From Bradyrhizobium lablabi (GTDB lineage: Bacteria; Pseudomonadota; Alphaproteobacteria; Rhizobiales; Xanthobacteraceae), in NCBI RefSeq assembly GCF_900141755.1, contig NZ_LT670844.1, forward strand, positions 3,968,001 through 4,032,000: 64,000 bases of DNA, given 5' to 3'. The translations under genes and the position numbers were made by a program. Shown here piece by piece: positions 28,238 to 36,834 of this stretch (within the stretch, counting starts at the first letter, position 1; each line of letters begins with the position of its first letter). The notes under the pieces are model-generated. The model saw only the letters and a program-made list of their open reading frames with translations, did no database searches and was not told the origin of the DNA.

Positions 28238-28257
28238 TATGTATGTCATTCTACATA
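28238..28257. promoter_or_regulatory. Candidate TetR-family operator
   Basis: TATGTA (28238-28243), eight bases, TACATA (28252-28257): a perfect 6-bp inverted repeat in the divergent gap between the cyclase-like gene and the TetR gene. TetR regulators usually bind such palindromes beside their own gene. Confidence 0.55.
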
Positions 28258-28300
28258 TTATGAAGGTCGACATACCGATTTGCAACTGATATTTGCGAGC

Positions 28301-28882
28301 ATGGCAAAAGCTTCTGATTCCAAAGGGAAAACACTGGCCGCGGCGGCGAAATTGTTTCGCCAGCAGGGTTATCACGGCACCGCGCTGCACGACATTCTGG
28401 CCGCCGGAGGCTCGCCGCGCGGGTCGCTTTATTTTCATTTCCCGAAGGGGAAAGAGCAGATTGGCGAGGCCGCCCTGACGCTTGCCGGTGAAGCCCTGCG
28501 CCAGGCCATCGCGCGGGCCGCCGACGCATCGGAGAGCGCCGAAATCTTTCTGGTGCGGCTCGTGCGCGGCATGGCGGCGGACCTCGAAGGCTCCGACTAC
28601 AAGGAAGGCTGCCCGATCGCGACCACGGCGCTGGAGACCTCGGCGCAATCCGACGTCTTGGGAACCGCGACCCGCGTCGCGTTCCAGAAATGGGAGCTCG
28701 AGATCAAACGCGGACTGGAGCGCTTCGGCATGGCTTCAGGCGATGCCGATCTGGTCGCGACCATGGTTCTCAGCCAACTCGAAGGCGCGCTGTTGCTCGC
28801 GCGCACCTATCGCAGCCTCGAGCCGATCCGGCGCGCCGAGCGAGCGGTGAAGTTGTTGGCGCGGATCGGGGGATCGGAATGA
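28301..28882 (+). CDS. TetR/AcrR-family regulator (LmrA/YxaF-like)
   Basis: 193 residues from ATG 28301. The N-terminal HTH is TLAAAAKLFRQQGYHGTALHDILAAGGSPRGSLYFHFPKG, with the typical YxHF-type end. The C-terminal half (KEGCPIATTALETSAQSDVLG) matches the YxaF/LmrA ligand-binding subfamily. Likely represses the divergent cyclase/DUF4267 pair through the palindrome at 28238. The ligand is unknown. Confidence 0.9.
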   Translation: MAKASDSKGKTLAAAAKLFRQQGYHGTALHDILAAGGSPRGSLYFHFPKGKEQIGEAALTLAGEALRQAIARAADASESAEIFLVRLVRGMAADLEGSDYKEGCPIATTALETSAQSDVLGTATRVAFQKWELEIKRGLERFGMASGDADLVATMVLSQLEGALLLARTYRSLEPIRRAERAVKLLARIGGSE

Positions 28883-28908
28883 AGTTGGGTTGTGGGCTTG
28901 GGCGCAAA

Positions 28909-28995
<87 letters not shown>

Positions 28996-29143
28996 CCGGG
29001 CCGGTTAGTACGGATGCGTCGCGCGCTTGTCAAATTGTTGAATCGCCGTCCAAATAAGCTGTACAGCACGGGCCCGATGGCGTATCGCGAAACCCTGAAA
29101 AGGCCCGCGATCTCGCGCATTTGACCCCAGGAAATTGACCCCC

Positions 29144-30112
29144 ATGGCATCGAATCTGGACACCCTGATCACGGTTTTCGGCGGGTCGGGTTTTCTGGGA
29201 CGACACGTGGTCCGCGCGCTGGCCAAGCGCGACTATCGCATCCGGGTCGCGGTGCGGCGACCGGAACTGGCCGGACATTTGCAGCCGCTCGGCAGGGTAG
29301 GCCAGATCCACGCCGTGCAGGCCAATCTGCGCTATCCGGCGTCGGTCGAGGCCGCGATGCGCGACTCGCACGCCGCCATCAATCTGGTCGGCATCCTGGC
29401 CGAGAGCGGCGCACAGAGCTTCGACGCAGTGCAGGCATTAGGCGCCGGCGCGGTGGCAAAGACCGCAGCTGCCGCCGGCGCGCGGATGGTGCACGTCTCC
29501 GCAATCGGCGCCGATGAGAATTCGCCCTCGAGTTACGCGCGCTCCAAGGCCGCCGGCGAGAAGGCGGTATTGTCGGCGGTCCCGTCGGCGACGATCCTGC
29601 GGCCTTCGGTGGTGTTCGGGCCCGAGGATCAATTCACCAACCGTTTTGCGGCGCTGGCAAGGATATCCCCGATGCTGCCGCTGATCGGCGGCGGCCTGAC
29701 AAAACTCCAGCCGGTCTATGTCGGCGACGTCGCGACCGCGGTTGCGGATGCCGTCGACGGCAAGACGAAGCAAGGCGCGGCGTATGAGCTCGGCGGTCCG
29801 GAAGTGCTGACCATGCGCGAGATCATGGAGATCATCCTTTCGACCATCGAACGCCGGCGCATGCTGGTCTCGCTGCCGTTCGGGCTCGCCAAACTTCAGG
29901 CGTTGTTCCTGCAGTTCGCGCCGGGGCCGCTCAAACTGACGCCGGATCAGGTCGAGCTGTTGCGCTCTGACAATGTGGTCTCAAGCGCGGCAAAGCACGC
30001 CGACCTGACCCTGGAAGCATTGGGGATTGCGCCCGATTCGCTGGAGGCGATCGCGCCGCAATATCTCTGGCGCTTCCGCAAGACCGGACAGTTTCAGCAC
30101 AACGGCGCGTAA
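29144..30112 (+). CDS. Complex I NDUFA9-like NAD(P)-binding protein
   Basis: 322 residues of the atypical short-chain dehydrogenase family. The N-terminal dinucleotide loop is ITVFGGSGFLGRHVVRAL. The segments VHVSAIGADENSPSSYARSK, ATILRPSVVFGPEDQFTNRF and LQPVYVGDVATAV are those of NDUFA9-like proteins. The mitochondrial relative stabilises complex I; bacterial members may bind quinone-related or NADPH cofactors. The start is the ATG at 29144, with CAGGA 11 nt upstream. Confidence 0.9.
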   Translation: MASNLDTLITVFGGSGFLGRHVVRALAKRDYRIRVAVRRPELAGHLQPLGRVGQIHAVQANLRYPASVEAAMRDSHAAINLVGILAESGAQSFDAVQALGAGAVAKTAAAAGARMVHVSAIGADENSPSSYARSKAAGEKAVLSAVPSATILRPSVVFGPEDQFTNRFAALARISPMLPLIGGGLTKLQPVYVGDVATAVADAVDGKTKQGAAYELGGPEVLTMREIMEIILSTIERRRMLVSLPFGLAKLQALFLQFAPGPLKLTPDQVELLRSDNVVSSAAKHADLTLEALGIAPDSLEAIAPQYLWRFRKTGQFQHNGA

Positions 30113-30113
30113 C

Positions 30114-30140
30114 GTCGTCCCCGCTTTTCGCGGGGGCGAC
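30114..30140. repeat. Short palindromic element after the NDUFA9-like gene
   Basis: GTCGTCCCCGC...GCGGGGGCGAC forms a 27-bp hairpin starting 2 bp after the stop codon. It resembles one arm of the repeat at 5817-5936, and lies between two convergent genes (uppP ends at 30153), so it may act as a two-way terminator. Confidence 0.7.
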
Positions 30141-30152
30141 GGAGAGAAAATC

Positions 30153-30971
30153 TTACCTTCCCATCGCCAGCGCGATCAGGCCGAGCGTGCCGACGATGAC
30201 GCGCCACCACGCGAACACCGCAAAGCCGTGGCGGGTGACGTAGCTCAGGAACGTTTTCACCACGATGATCGCGGTGATGAACGACACCACGAAACCGATC
30301 GCGATGATGCCCAGATGATCGCTCGTCATCTCGGCGCGGTTCTTGTAGAAATCGTAGGCGAATGCGCCGACCATGGTCGGGATCGCCAGGAAGAACGAAA
30401 ACTCCGCCGCCGCGCGCTTGTCGGCCCCGAGCAGCATCGCTGCCACAATGCTGGCGCCGGAACGTGACACGCCGGGGATCATCGCAAAGCACTGCGCGAT
30501 GCCGATATAAAGATACATCAGCAGCGGAAATTTCGTCGCATCGTGTTCGTGAGGCTTATGATCGAGCTGATCGACCCATAACAATATCGCGCCACCGACG
30601 ATCAGCGAAAAGCACACCACCCACGGATTGAACAGGACTTCCTTGATGTATTTCCCGGCAGCCAGACCGATCACAACCGCGGGCAGGAACGCCACCAGCA
30701 CGCCGATGACGAAACGCCGGTCGTCGGGATTGGAGAACATGCCGAGCGCGATCCGCCACAATTTGCCAAAATAGATCACGAGGATGGCCAGGATCGCGCC
30801 GAGCTGGATCAGCACCGTAAAACTGTTCCAGAAACTGCCCTCGCCGAGATTGAAGAAGCGTTCCGCCAGCAACAGATGGCCCGTCGAGGAGACAGGCAGG
30901 AATTCCGTGACACCTTCGATGATACCGAGAATCACAGCTCGTAGTGCATCAGACATCATGACCTGGTCCAT
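30153..30971 (-). CDS. uppP: Undecaprenyl-diphosphatase
   Basis: 272 residues, a polytopic BacA/UppP-family membrane phosphatase that recycles undecaprenyl diphosphate to the carrier lipid for peptidoglycan and LPS synthesis. Both catalytic motifs are clear: GIIEGVTEFLPVSSTGHLLL near residue 16-35 and AMIPGVSRSGASIVAAMLLG in the second half. Seven to eight hydrophobic helices. Met1 at 30971 or the MM two codons later are both possible starts. Confidence 0.95.
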   Translation of the reverse strand: MDQVMMSDALRAVILGIIEGVTEFLPVSSTGHLLLAERFFNLGEGSFWNSFTVLIQLGAILAILVIYFGKLWRIALGMFSNPDDRRFVIGVLVAFLPAVVIGLAAGKYIKEVLFNPWVVCFSLIVGGAILLWVDQLDHKPHEHDATKFPLLMYLYIGIAQCFAMIPGVSRSGASIVAAMLLGADKRAAAEFSFFLAIPTMVGAFAYDFYKNRAEMTSDHLGIIAIGFVVSFITAIIVVKTFLSYVTRHGFAVFAWWRVIVGTLGLIALAMGR

Positions 30972-31172
30972 TTGTTCGATATCGACCGAAAAAAGCCGGG
31001 TTCTTCTCGCTCATTCGCCTCTCTACCGCAATCGCAAAAAACATTAAAACATAGGTTGCCTCATTCGTGTGCTTAGGTAGTTTGCCGCATTGTTGCGGCA
31101 TATCTGTGCTGCCTTTCTTTGCTGCCTCGGGCGGTGGGAATTTCTTAAGCACCGCGAGATACCAAGGGCTTC

Positions 31173-31865
31173 ATGTTCACGCTGTTTCATCATTCGTTCT
31201 GTCCGCATTCGCGCTTCATCCGCCTTGCGCTCGGCGAGCACGGGCTCGAGATGCGGCTGGTGGAAGAGCGGGCCTGGGAACGGCGCGAGGCGTTTTTGGC
31301 GCTCAACCCCGCCGGCACCACGCCGGTGTTGACCGCCGAAGGTCAACCGCCGATTCCGGGCGCCGGGCTGATCGCCGAATATCTCGACGAAACCCATGGC
31401 GCCGATTTGGGCGAACGGCGGCTGTTGCCCTCAGTGATGGCCGAGCGCATCGAGGTGCGCCGGTTGATGGCGTGGTTCAACGAGAAATTTTTCGAGGAAG
31501 CCTCCAATCCCCTGGTCACCGAGCGCATCTACAAGCGCTTCATGAGCGAGCAGAATGGCGGGGGAGCGCCGGCGGCAGATGTGATCCGCGCGGCGAAGGC
31601 AAATGTGCGCTATCATCTGGCCTATATCGGCTGGCTCGCGAAGACGCGGAATTTCCTGGCCGGCGACCGGCTGACCTATGCGGACCTCGCCGCCGCGGCG
31701 CATCTTTCGGCGATCGATTATCTGGGCGACGTGCCATGGATCGAGGACGACGCGGCAAAGGCGTGGTACGCGCGGATCAAATCCCGCCCGTCGTTCCGCC
31801 CGCTGTTGAGCGAATGGCTGGCGGGCGTGCCGGCGTCGCGCACTTACGTGGATCTCGACTTCTGA
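31173..31865 (+). CDS. Glutathione S-transferase family protein
   Basis: 230 residues with an N-terminal thioredoxin-like domain ([45 protein letters not shown]) and an all-helical C-terminal domain ([19 protein letters not shown]). It contains a Cys in the FCPHSRF active-site turn rather than a clear Tyr/Ser. The substrate is unknown. The stop codon overlaps the proposed queG start. Confidence 0.9.
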   Translation: MFTLFHHSFCPHSRFIRLALGEHGLEMRLVEERAWERREAFLALNPAGTTPVLTAEGQPPIPGAGLIAEYLDETHGADLGERRLLPSVMAERIEVRRLMAWFNEKFFEEASNPLVTERIYKRFMSEQNGGGAPAADVIRAAKANVRYHLAYIGWLAKTRNFLAGDRLTYADLAAAAHLSAIDYLGDVPWIEDDAAKAWYARIKSRPSFRPLLSEWLAGVPASRTYVDLDF

Positions 31866-33013
31866 ACGCAAATGACCGCGCCGACCTGAAAGCCGCGCTC
31901 GCACGCGAAGCGCGCGCGCTGGGATTCGATTGCACAGGCGTCACCGCTTCCGACGCGATTGCCAATGCCGCAAAACATTTCCGCGACTTTCTTGACGCCG
32001 GCGCGCATGCCGACATGGACTGGCTCGCCGCGCATCCGGAGCGCCGCGCCGATCCGCGCGTGCTGTGGCCTGATGTACGCTCGGTGATCATGCTCGGCGT
32101 CAATTACGGGCCCGACGAAAATCCGCTGGCGATCCTCGCGCAGCGCACGCGCGGCGCGATCTCGGTCTATGCGCAAGGCGACGATTATCACGATCTGATC
32201 AAGAAGCGCCTGAAAGCGCTGGCGCGGTGGCTGGTCGCGACCGCAGGCGGCGAGGTCAAGGTGTTCGTCGATACCGCTGCGGTGATGGAAAAGCCGTTGG
32301 CGCAGGCGGCAGGATTGGGCTGGCAGGGCAAGCACACTAATCTTGTTTCGCGCGAATTCGGCTCCTGGCTGTTTCTGGGAGCGATTTTCACCACACTCGA
32401 CCTGCCGCGCGACCAGGCCGACAGCGACCATTGCGGCTCATGCCGGGCCTGCCTCGATGTCTGCCCGACGGCGGCGTTTCCCGCGCCCTACAGGCTCGAT
32501 GCCCGGCGCTGCATCTCCTATCTCACCATCGAGAACAAGGGCCCGATCCCGCACGAATTTCGCAAAGCAATCGGCAACCGCATCTATGGCTGCGACGATT
32601 GTCTCGCGGTGTGTCCATGGAATAAATTCGCGCAGGCCGGCCGCGAGACAAAACTCGCCGCACGCGACGAATTGCGCGGGCCTGGACTAGCCGACCTCGC
32701 CGCGCTCGACGACGCGGCATTTCGCGCGCGATTCACGAAATCGCCGGTCAAACGCATCGGCCGCGACCGCTTCGTGCGCAACGTGCTGATCGCGATTGGC
32801 AATTCGAACGATGGCGCGTTGGCCGCCGTAGCCGAGAGGTTGCTGGATGACGAGAGCCCGCTGGTGCGGGGCGCTGCGGTGTGGGCGCTGTCGCAATTGA
32901 TGGGGCGAGAAGCGTTTTGCGAACTCGCGGCGAAGGCGGTGGTCACGGAAGTTAATGGCGGCGTGATTGAAGAGTGGCGGCTGGCAAGCACCGCCGCCTG
33001 CCCCTCATCCTGA
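31862..33013 (+). CDS. queG: Epoxyqueuosine reductase QueG
   Basis: About 383 residues. Cobalamin- and iron-sulfur-dependent reductase for the last step of queuosine tRNA modification. The two 4Fe-4S motifs are [12 protein letters not shown] and [13 protein letters not shown], and [16 protein letters not shown] is diagnostic. A C-terminal HEAT-like part follows ([19 protein letters not shown]). The frame upstream has no ATG/GTG/TTG near the expected N terminus. The best fit is a CTG at 31862 opening [17 protein letters not shown], overlapping the GST stop. The last few residues run into a palindromic repeat. Confidence 0.92.
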   Translation: MNANDRADLKAALAREARALGFDCTGVTASDAIANAAKHFRDFLDAGAHADMDWLAAHPERRADPRVLWPDVRSVIMLGVNYGPDENPLAILAQRTRGAISVYAQGDDYHDLIKKRLKALARWLVATAGGEVKVFVDTAAVMEKPLAQAAGLGWQGKHTNLVSREFGSWLFLGAIFTTLDLPRDQADSDHCGSCRACLDVCPTAAFPAPYRLDARRCISYLTIENKGPIPHEFRKAIGNRIYGCDDCLAVCPWNKFAQAGRETKLAARDELRGPGLADLAALDDAAFRARFTKSPVKRIGRDRFVRNVLIAIGNSNDGALAAVAERLLDDESPLVRGAAVWALSQLMGREAFCELAAKAVVTEVNGGVIEEWRLASTAACPSS

Positions 33014-33107
33014 GTAGCGCGCTCTCGCGCGCGTCTCGAAGGATTGAGGCCACCGGCGGGGGCCTCATGGTTCGAGACGGCGCAAGAGCGCCTCCTCACC
33101 ATGAGGG
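33002..33107. repeat. Composite palindromic element, family G (reverse orientation)
   Basis: CCTCATCCTGAG plus a GCGCGC hairpin and GTCTCGAAGGATTGAGG are mirrored by CCTCATGGTTCGAGACGGCG and CCTCACCATGAGGG. The same unit lies in the opposite orientation at 55527-55629. It supplies the queG stop codon. Confidence 0.8.
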
Positions 33108-33165
33108 TTACCGCTTCGCTCGGCCCTTGATTTATAGGCACAAATTCCGTCATGGTCCCTTACCC

Positions 33166-33963
33166 ATGACAAACCTGCCTTTCTTCACAACAGACGGCGA
33201 CGCCTTCATTCCGACCAAGGTCGCGAACGGACCGTGGGACCCGAATTCGCTGCATGGCCGGGTCATCATCGGGCTATTGGCTTTCGTGATCGAACAGCGT
33301 CACGGCGGCGACGATTTCGTGCCGGCACGCCTCACGGTGGACATGTTCCGGCTGCCTAATTTGTCGCCGGTCGAGGTCAAGACAAAACTCGTCCGCGACG
33401 GCCTGCGGCTCAAATTGGTCGAAGCCGATTTCCTCAGCGGCGGCGTCGCCATGGCGCGCGCCTCCTGCCAACTGCTGCGGAAAGCCGAGAACGCGCCGGG
33501 CCGGATCTGGTCGCTGCCGAACTGGGCGGTGCCTGCGCCGGCCGACATCGCGGTGCCGGACAATCCGCGGCTCGACATGCACGGCAAATGGACCACCCGG
33601 CCGATCGTGGGCGCGATGGGCACGCTCGGCCCGCGGCAACTGTGGATGAGCGAAGTCCGCGACCTGGTCGAGGGCGCGCCGCTGACGCCGTTCGTGCGGG
33701 CCGCGTTGGCGGCGGATTTCGCGAGCCCCTTTGCCAACGCCGGCGATCAGGGCCTCGGCTATATCAATAGCGACGTCACGCTCTATCTGCATCGCCTGCC
33801 GGTAAAGGAATGGATCGGATTCGAAGTGGTGAACCACCAGTCCGCCGACGGCGTCGCGATCGGCGAGTGCTTTCTGTACGACCAGCAGGGCCCGATCGGG
33901 TCGGCCACGGTCGCAGCCCTGGCGCAGCGCAAGCCGATGACATCGGTGGCGCCGCGTCCGTAG
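33166..33963 (+). CDS. Acyl-CoA thioesterase-like hotdog-fold protein
   Basis: 265 residues, apparently two tandem hotdog halves (TesB/4HBT_3 architecture). The first half covers LHGRVIIGLLAFVIEQRHGG and LTVDMFRLPNLSPVEVKTKL; the second covers GLGYINSDVTLYLHRLPVKEWIGFE with VNHQSADGVAIGECFLYDQQG. The substrate is unknown. The start is ATG 33166; the open frame upstream is repeat DNA. Confidence 0.82.
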   Translation: MTNLPFFTTDGDAFIPTKVANGPWDPNSLHGRVIIGLLAFVIEQRHGGDDFVPARLTVDMFRLPNLSPVEVKTKLVRDGLRLKLVEADFLSGGVAMARASCQLLRKAENAPGRIWSLPNWAVPAPADIAVPDNPRLDMHGKWTTRPIVGAMGTLGPRQLWMSEVRDLVEGAPLTPFVRAALAADFASPFANAGDQGLGYINSDVTLYLHRLPVKEWIGFEVVNHQSADGVAIGECFLYDQQGPIGSATVAALAQRKPMTSVAPRP

Positions 33964-33965
33964 AG

Positions 33966-34067
33966 CGTCATGCCCCGCGAAGGCGGGGCATCCAGTATTC
34001 CAGAGAACTCCGTGATGAATTGAGATGTCACGGCGTACTGGATCGTCCGCTTTCGCGGACGATGACG
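33966..34067. repeat. Palindromic element between convergent genes
   Basis: CGTCATGCCCCGCGAAGGCGGGGCATCCAGTA faces TACTGGATCGTCCGCTTTCGCGGACGATGACG. Outer arms (CGTCAT/ATGACG, CCAGTA/TACTGG) pair and each side carries its own hairpin. Lies between the thioesterase-like gene and the hydrolase gene, which converge here. Confidence 0.75.
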
Positions 34068-34112
34068 GTCTCGTTGTGGAAAGCGTCTCGAACAATGACG
34101 ACGGTCAGAATC

Positions 34113-34901
34113 TCACCCGATCTCCTTAACCGCCGCCAACATTCGCGCGATGTCCTGCGGCCGCGACAGCCGGTGATCGCCGTCCTGGATCATGGTCAGC
34201 ACGACGTCGTCCTTGGGCAGCCGATGCGCCAGCGCAAACGCATGTTGCCAGGGCACGTCCGGATCCTGCGCGCCCTGGAGGATGCGAACCGGGCAACCGA
34301 CGTCGATGGCGCTGCCGAGCAACAGATGATTGCGGCCCTCTTCGATCAGCGCGCGCGTGATCGGATAGGGCTCGCCATATTGCGAGGGCCGCAGCCACAC
34401 ACCCTCGGTCTCGATCTCGTTTTTGACTTCGGGTGAAAAGCCGTTCCACATCAGCACTTCGGTGAAATCCGGCGCCGGCGCGATCAGCACCAGGCCGGCT
34501 ACCGTCGTACGGCTCGCCGCGCGTTTTGCCATCTCGCGCGCGAGCAATAGCGCCATCCAGCCGCCCATCGACGAGCCGATCACCACCTGCGGGCCGGCGC
34601 AAAACTGATCGAATACAGCGATACTCTCTTCCAGCCAGCGCCCGATAGTGCCGTCGACGAAGGCGCCGCCGGATTCGCCATGGCCGGAATAATCGAACCG
34701 CACGCAGGCGCGGCCCTGCTCGGCAGCCCAGGCGTCCAGCGCCAGGGCCTTGGTGCCCTGCATGTCCGAATTGAATCCGCTCAACCAGAACAGCCCGGGC
34801 GTGGCGCCTTCGCGGGCGCGCACGGCAATGCGGCGTGCCGCGGCATCCTTGCCGACCTCGATGAAGGCCGGCGGCTGCGAGGGGGTGGCGGTTTCGGTCA
34901 T
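34113..34901 (-). CDS. Alpha/beta hydrolase (ABHD10/serine-hydrolase type)
   Basis: 262 residues from ATG 34901. The oxyanion region is PGLFWLSGFNSDMQGTKALA, the nucleophile elbow is VIGSSMGGWMALLLA (GxSxG), the catalytic Asp is in ILQGAQDPDVPWQH, and the His is in IQDGDHRLSRPQD. Resembles short-chain carboxylesterase/ABHD10-like hydrolases. The substrate is unknown. Divergent from infC. Confidence 0.9.
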   Translation of the reverse strand: MTETATPSQPPAFIEVGKDAAARRIAVRAREGATPGLFWLSGFNSDMQGTKALALDAWAAEQGRACVRFDYSGHGESGGAFVDGTIGRWLEESIAVFDQFCAGPQVVIGSSMGGWMALLLAREMAKRAASRTTVAGLVLIAPAPDFTEVLMWNGFSPEVKNEIETEGVWLRPSQYGEPYPITRALIEEGRNHLLLGSAIDVGCPVRILQGAQDPDVPWQHAFALAHRLPKDDVVLTMIQDGDHRLSRPQDIARMLAAVKEIG

Positions 34902-35176
34902 GAGAGTGTCACTTTGGTTTCGCTGCTGTTTGAGTGAGCACACACGATCCGTCAACGGACGCCAATACCGTCTTTAAGGCTGCCGCGACGCTTGCGGAAC
35001 GCAGCCTTGCCCTCTATGTGGGCTGGTCTGAACATTCGGTCCCTGTCAGCGTTGTTTGGCGTGACCAAAATGCCTCGCATTTAATGGTTTTGGCACGCGG
35101 ACTTGCGAGTTTGCTTGCCCCTATCGCCTTATTCCTTCAAACTATCGGCTTCGTTCACAACCTTGGAGAGTTACCC

Positions 35177-35716
35177 ATTCGCCGTCCCAACAGAGCCCCG
35201 CCCGCTGCCACCAAAGACGGGCCGCGCACCAATGATGAAATCCGCAACGCACAGGTCCAGCTGATCGATCAGAACGGCACCAACCACGGCACCGTGGAGA
35301 CGGTGGCTGCCGTAAAGATGGCGCTCGAAGCCGGGATGGACCTTGTCGAGATTTCGCCGAATACCAATCCTCCCGTCTGCAAGATCATGGACTACGGGAA
35401 GTTCAAATATTCGGCCCAGAAGAAGGCCGCCGAGGCCCGCAAGAAGCAGAAGGTCGTCGAGATCAAGGAAATCAAGCTGCGGCCGATGATCGACGACCAC
35501 GATTACGACGTGAAAATGAGAGCGATGCAGCGGTTTTTCGAGGAAGGCGACAAGGTCAAGGTCACCTTGCGCTATCGCGGCCGCGAAATGGCGCATCAGG
35601 AAATCGGCACCAAGCTCCTAGACAAGGTCAAGAGCGACGTCGCCGAGATCGCCAAGGTCGAGCAGGACGCGCGTTTCGAGGGTCGTCAAGTCGTGATGGT
35701 TCTGGCGCCACGCTGA
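35177..35716 (+). CDS. infC: Translation initiation factor IF-3
   Basis: 179 residues initiating at ATT (35177), with GGAGAG six bases upstream. Binds the 30S subunit and checks start-codon fidelity. N-domain: [20 protein letters not shown]; linker: [21 protein letters not shown]-domain: [20 protein letters not shown] and [18 protein letters not shown]. In E. coli, infC uses ATT to let IF-3 repress its own translation; the same codon here suggests the same feedback. No in-frame ATG fits: the nearest upstream start lies about 80 codons out in non-conserved sequence. Confidence 0.95.
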   Translation: MRRPNRAPPAATKDGPRTNDEIRNAQVQLIDQNGTNHGTVETVAAVKMALEAGMDLVEISPNTNPPVCKIMDYGKFKYSAQKKAAEARKKQKVVEIKEIKLRPMIDDHDYDVKMRAMQRFFEEGDKVKVTLRYRGREMAHQEIGTKLLDKVKSDVAEIAKVEQDARFEGRQVVMVLAPR

Positions 35717-35753
35717 TTCGCAAACGGCGATTGCATTTGTTGATTTGGAACAC

Positions 35754-35787
35754 GGCCCGCCGGACGACCAGCGGGCCGATTTCTTTC
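35754..35787 (+). terminator. Terminator hairpin of infC
   Basis: GGCCCGC (35754-35760) pairs with GCGGGCC (35771-35777), followed by the T-rich GATTTCTTT. It begins 38 bp after the infC stop and would separate infC from rpmI-rplT. Confidence 0.65.
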
Positions 35788-35803
35788 GCCCTCAATGCTG
35801 TTC

Positions 35804-35835
35804 CCCGGACGAAGCGCAGCTGCACCGCGTCCGGG
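35804..35835. repeat. Palindromic element between infC and the antisense secreted-protein gene
   Basis: CCCGGAC (35804-35810) pairs with GTCCGGG (35829-35835), with an AGCGCAGCTGC core. It is the same family as 13557-13592. Confidence 0.65.
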
Positions 35836-35849
35836 ACACGAGATTTTGT

Positions 35850-36284
35850 TTAGCTGCGCGTCGCCTGCCAGGTGCCGCTGCAACGGTCGCCGGAAATGAT
35901 CCCGCTCCAGCGGCCGACGCCCGCATTGCCGGCCAGCCGGCCGCTGCCGCTCGCCTTGGATGCGCCGACCGATATTTGGACGGAAACGGCGCCGCTCCGG
36001 CCGATGCCGCCGGTCACCTTGCCGCCGCCGGCCGACGAAACGCGCGTGCCCGTCACGGTGAACGGAACGCTGTTGGTTGAGCTGCAATTGCCCGCCTGGG
36101 TGGCAAACACCACGTTCCAGGTGCCGTCATAGGCCCCTCCGCGAACCATCCGGGCCGCCGGCGCGGCGTCGACGGTTTTGGGAGCGGCAATGGCGGCCAG
36201 CGCGGCCGCGACAAAGATCCACCGCACGGCGTGAATCGGCTTGAAATTGGCAAAAACGGCAATCGATTGGATTGATATCGTCAT
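35850..36284 (-). CDS. Secreted hypothetical protein
   Basis: 144 residues. The N-terminal hydrophobic segment VRWIFVAAALAAIAAPKTVDA ends in a plausible signal-peptidase site (VDA-AP). The mature part of about 100 residues is Gly/Ser/Thr/Val rich with beta-strand-like patterns (YDGTWNVVFATQAGNC, VSVQISVGASKASGSGRLAG, GVGRWSGIISGDRCSGTWQA) and two Cys that could form a disulfide. The pattern recalls small periplasmic lipocalin-like or YD-GTW secreted proteins of Bradyrhizobium. Function unknown. It is transcribed against the infC-rpmI direction and sits between them. Confidence 0.75.
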   Translation of the reverse strand: MTISIQSIAVFANFKPIHAVRWIFVAAALAAIAAPKTVDAAPAARMVRGGAYDGTWNVVFATQAGNCSSTNSVPFTVTGTRVSSAGGGKVTGGIGRSGAVSVQISVGASKASGSGRLAGNAGVGRWSGIISGDRCSGTWQATRS

Positions 36285-36504
36285 TTTCCTTGGCCTCTTT
36301 GGCTGCGCCGCAAGCCGGCGCCAGGCATAGGTCGAGGGACATTGCTCCGCGGTTCACCGTTGCCAATCGCCGCTCTCTCTGCCATAAGCGCGGACTTCAT
36401 CGCCCGGCTGATCAAGGGCTGCCGTGGCGATGTTTTTGCGGGCTGTTTCGCTTAGGAAATAGCCGAGCATTTTCAACGCTCTAACGAGCATTTTAGCCGC
36501 GAAA

Positions 36505-36526
36505 GCGCCCCTTTGGGCGCGTTTTT
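36505..36526 (+). terminator. Terminator-like hairpin just before rpmI (candidate attenuator)
   Basis: GCGCCC (36505-36510), CTTT loop, GGGCGC (36515-36520), then GTTTTT. It lies only 23 bp before the rpmI start codon, between it and any promoter further upstream, so it would have to be bypassed for rpmI-rplT expression. Neighbouring GCTC/GAGC and CCGC/GCGG pairings could form alternative structures. Confidence 0.65.
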
Positions 36527-36548
36527 CCTGCGGCAACAGGAGAGCCAA

Positions 36549-36749
36549 ATGCCCAAGCTGAAGACCAAGTCAGGCGCTAAAAAGCGCTTCAAGGTGACTG
36601 CCACCGGCAAAGTGATGGCCGCGCATGCGGGCAAGCGCCACGGCATGATCAAGCGGACCAAGAAGCAGATTCGTCAGCTTCGCGGCACCCGCGTGCTGTT
36701 CAAGACCGACGGCGACAACATCAAGAAGTATTTCTTGCCGAACGCCTGA
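36549..36749 (+). CDS. rpmI: 50S ribosomal protein L35
   Basis: 66 residues. [20 protein letters not shown] and [21 protein letters not shown] are the conserved L35 sequence; the protein is small and very basic, buried near the peptidyl-transferase side of the 50S subunit. ATG 36549 follows the ribosome site AGGAGAG. It forms a pair with rplT, 85 bp downstream. Confidence 0.98.
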   Translation: MPKLKTKSGAKKRFKVTATGKVMAAHAGKRHGMIKRTKKQIRQLRGTRVLFKTDGDNIKKYFLPNA

Positions 36750-36834
36750 TCGCAACAGCGATCACTGTTTTGATTTGCCGAGCCGCGTCCGCGCGGCGAT
36801 CCGTCACCCATTTTAGAAATCAAGGATACAAGTC

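Noticed and set aside
32974..33165. 64-codon N-terminal extension of the thioesterase-like protein
   Set aside because: Consists of the end of queG and the family G repeat in another frame; homology begins at ATG 33166.
34934..35176. Leader protein or N-terminal extension of IF-3
   Set aside because: The 81 extra in-frame codons have no similarity to IF-3; ATT at 35177 with its ribosome site explains the conserved N terminus.
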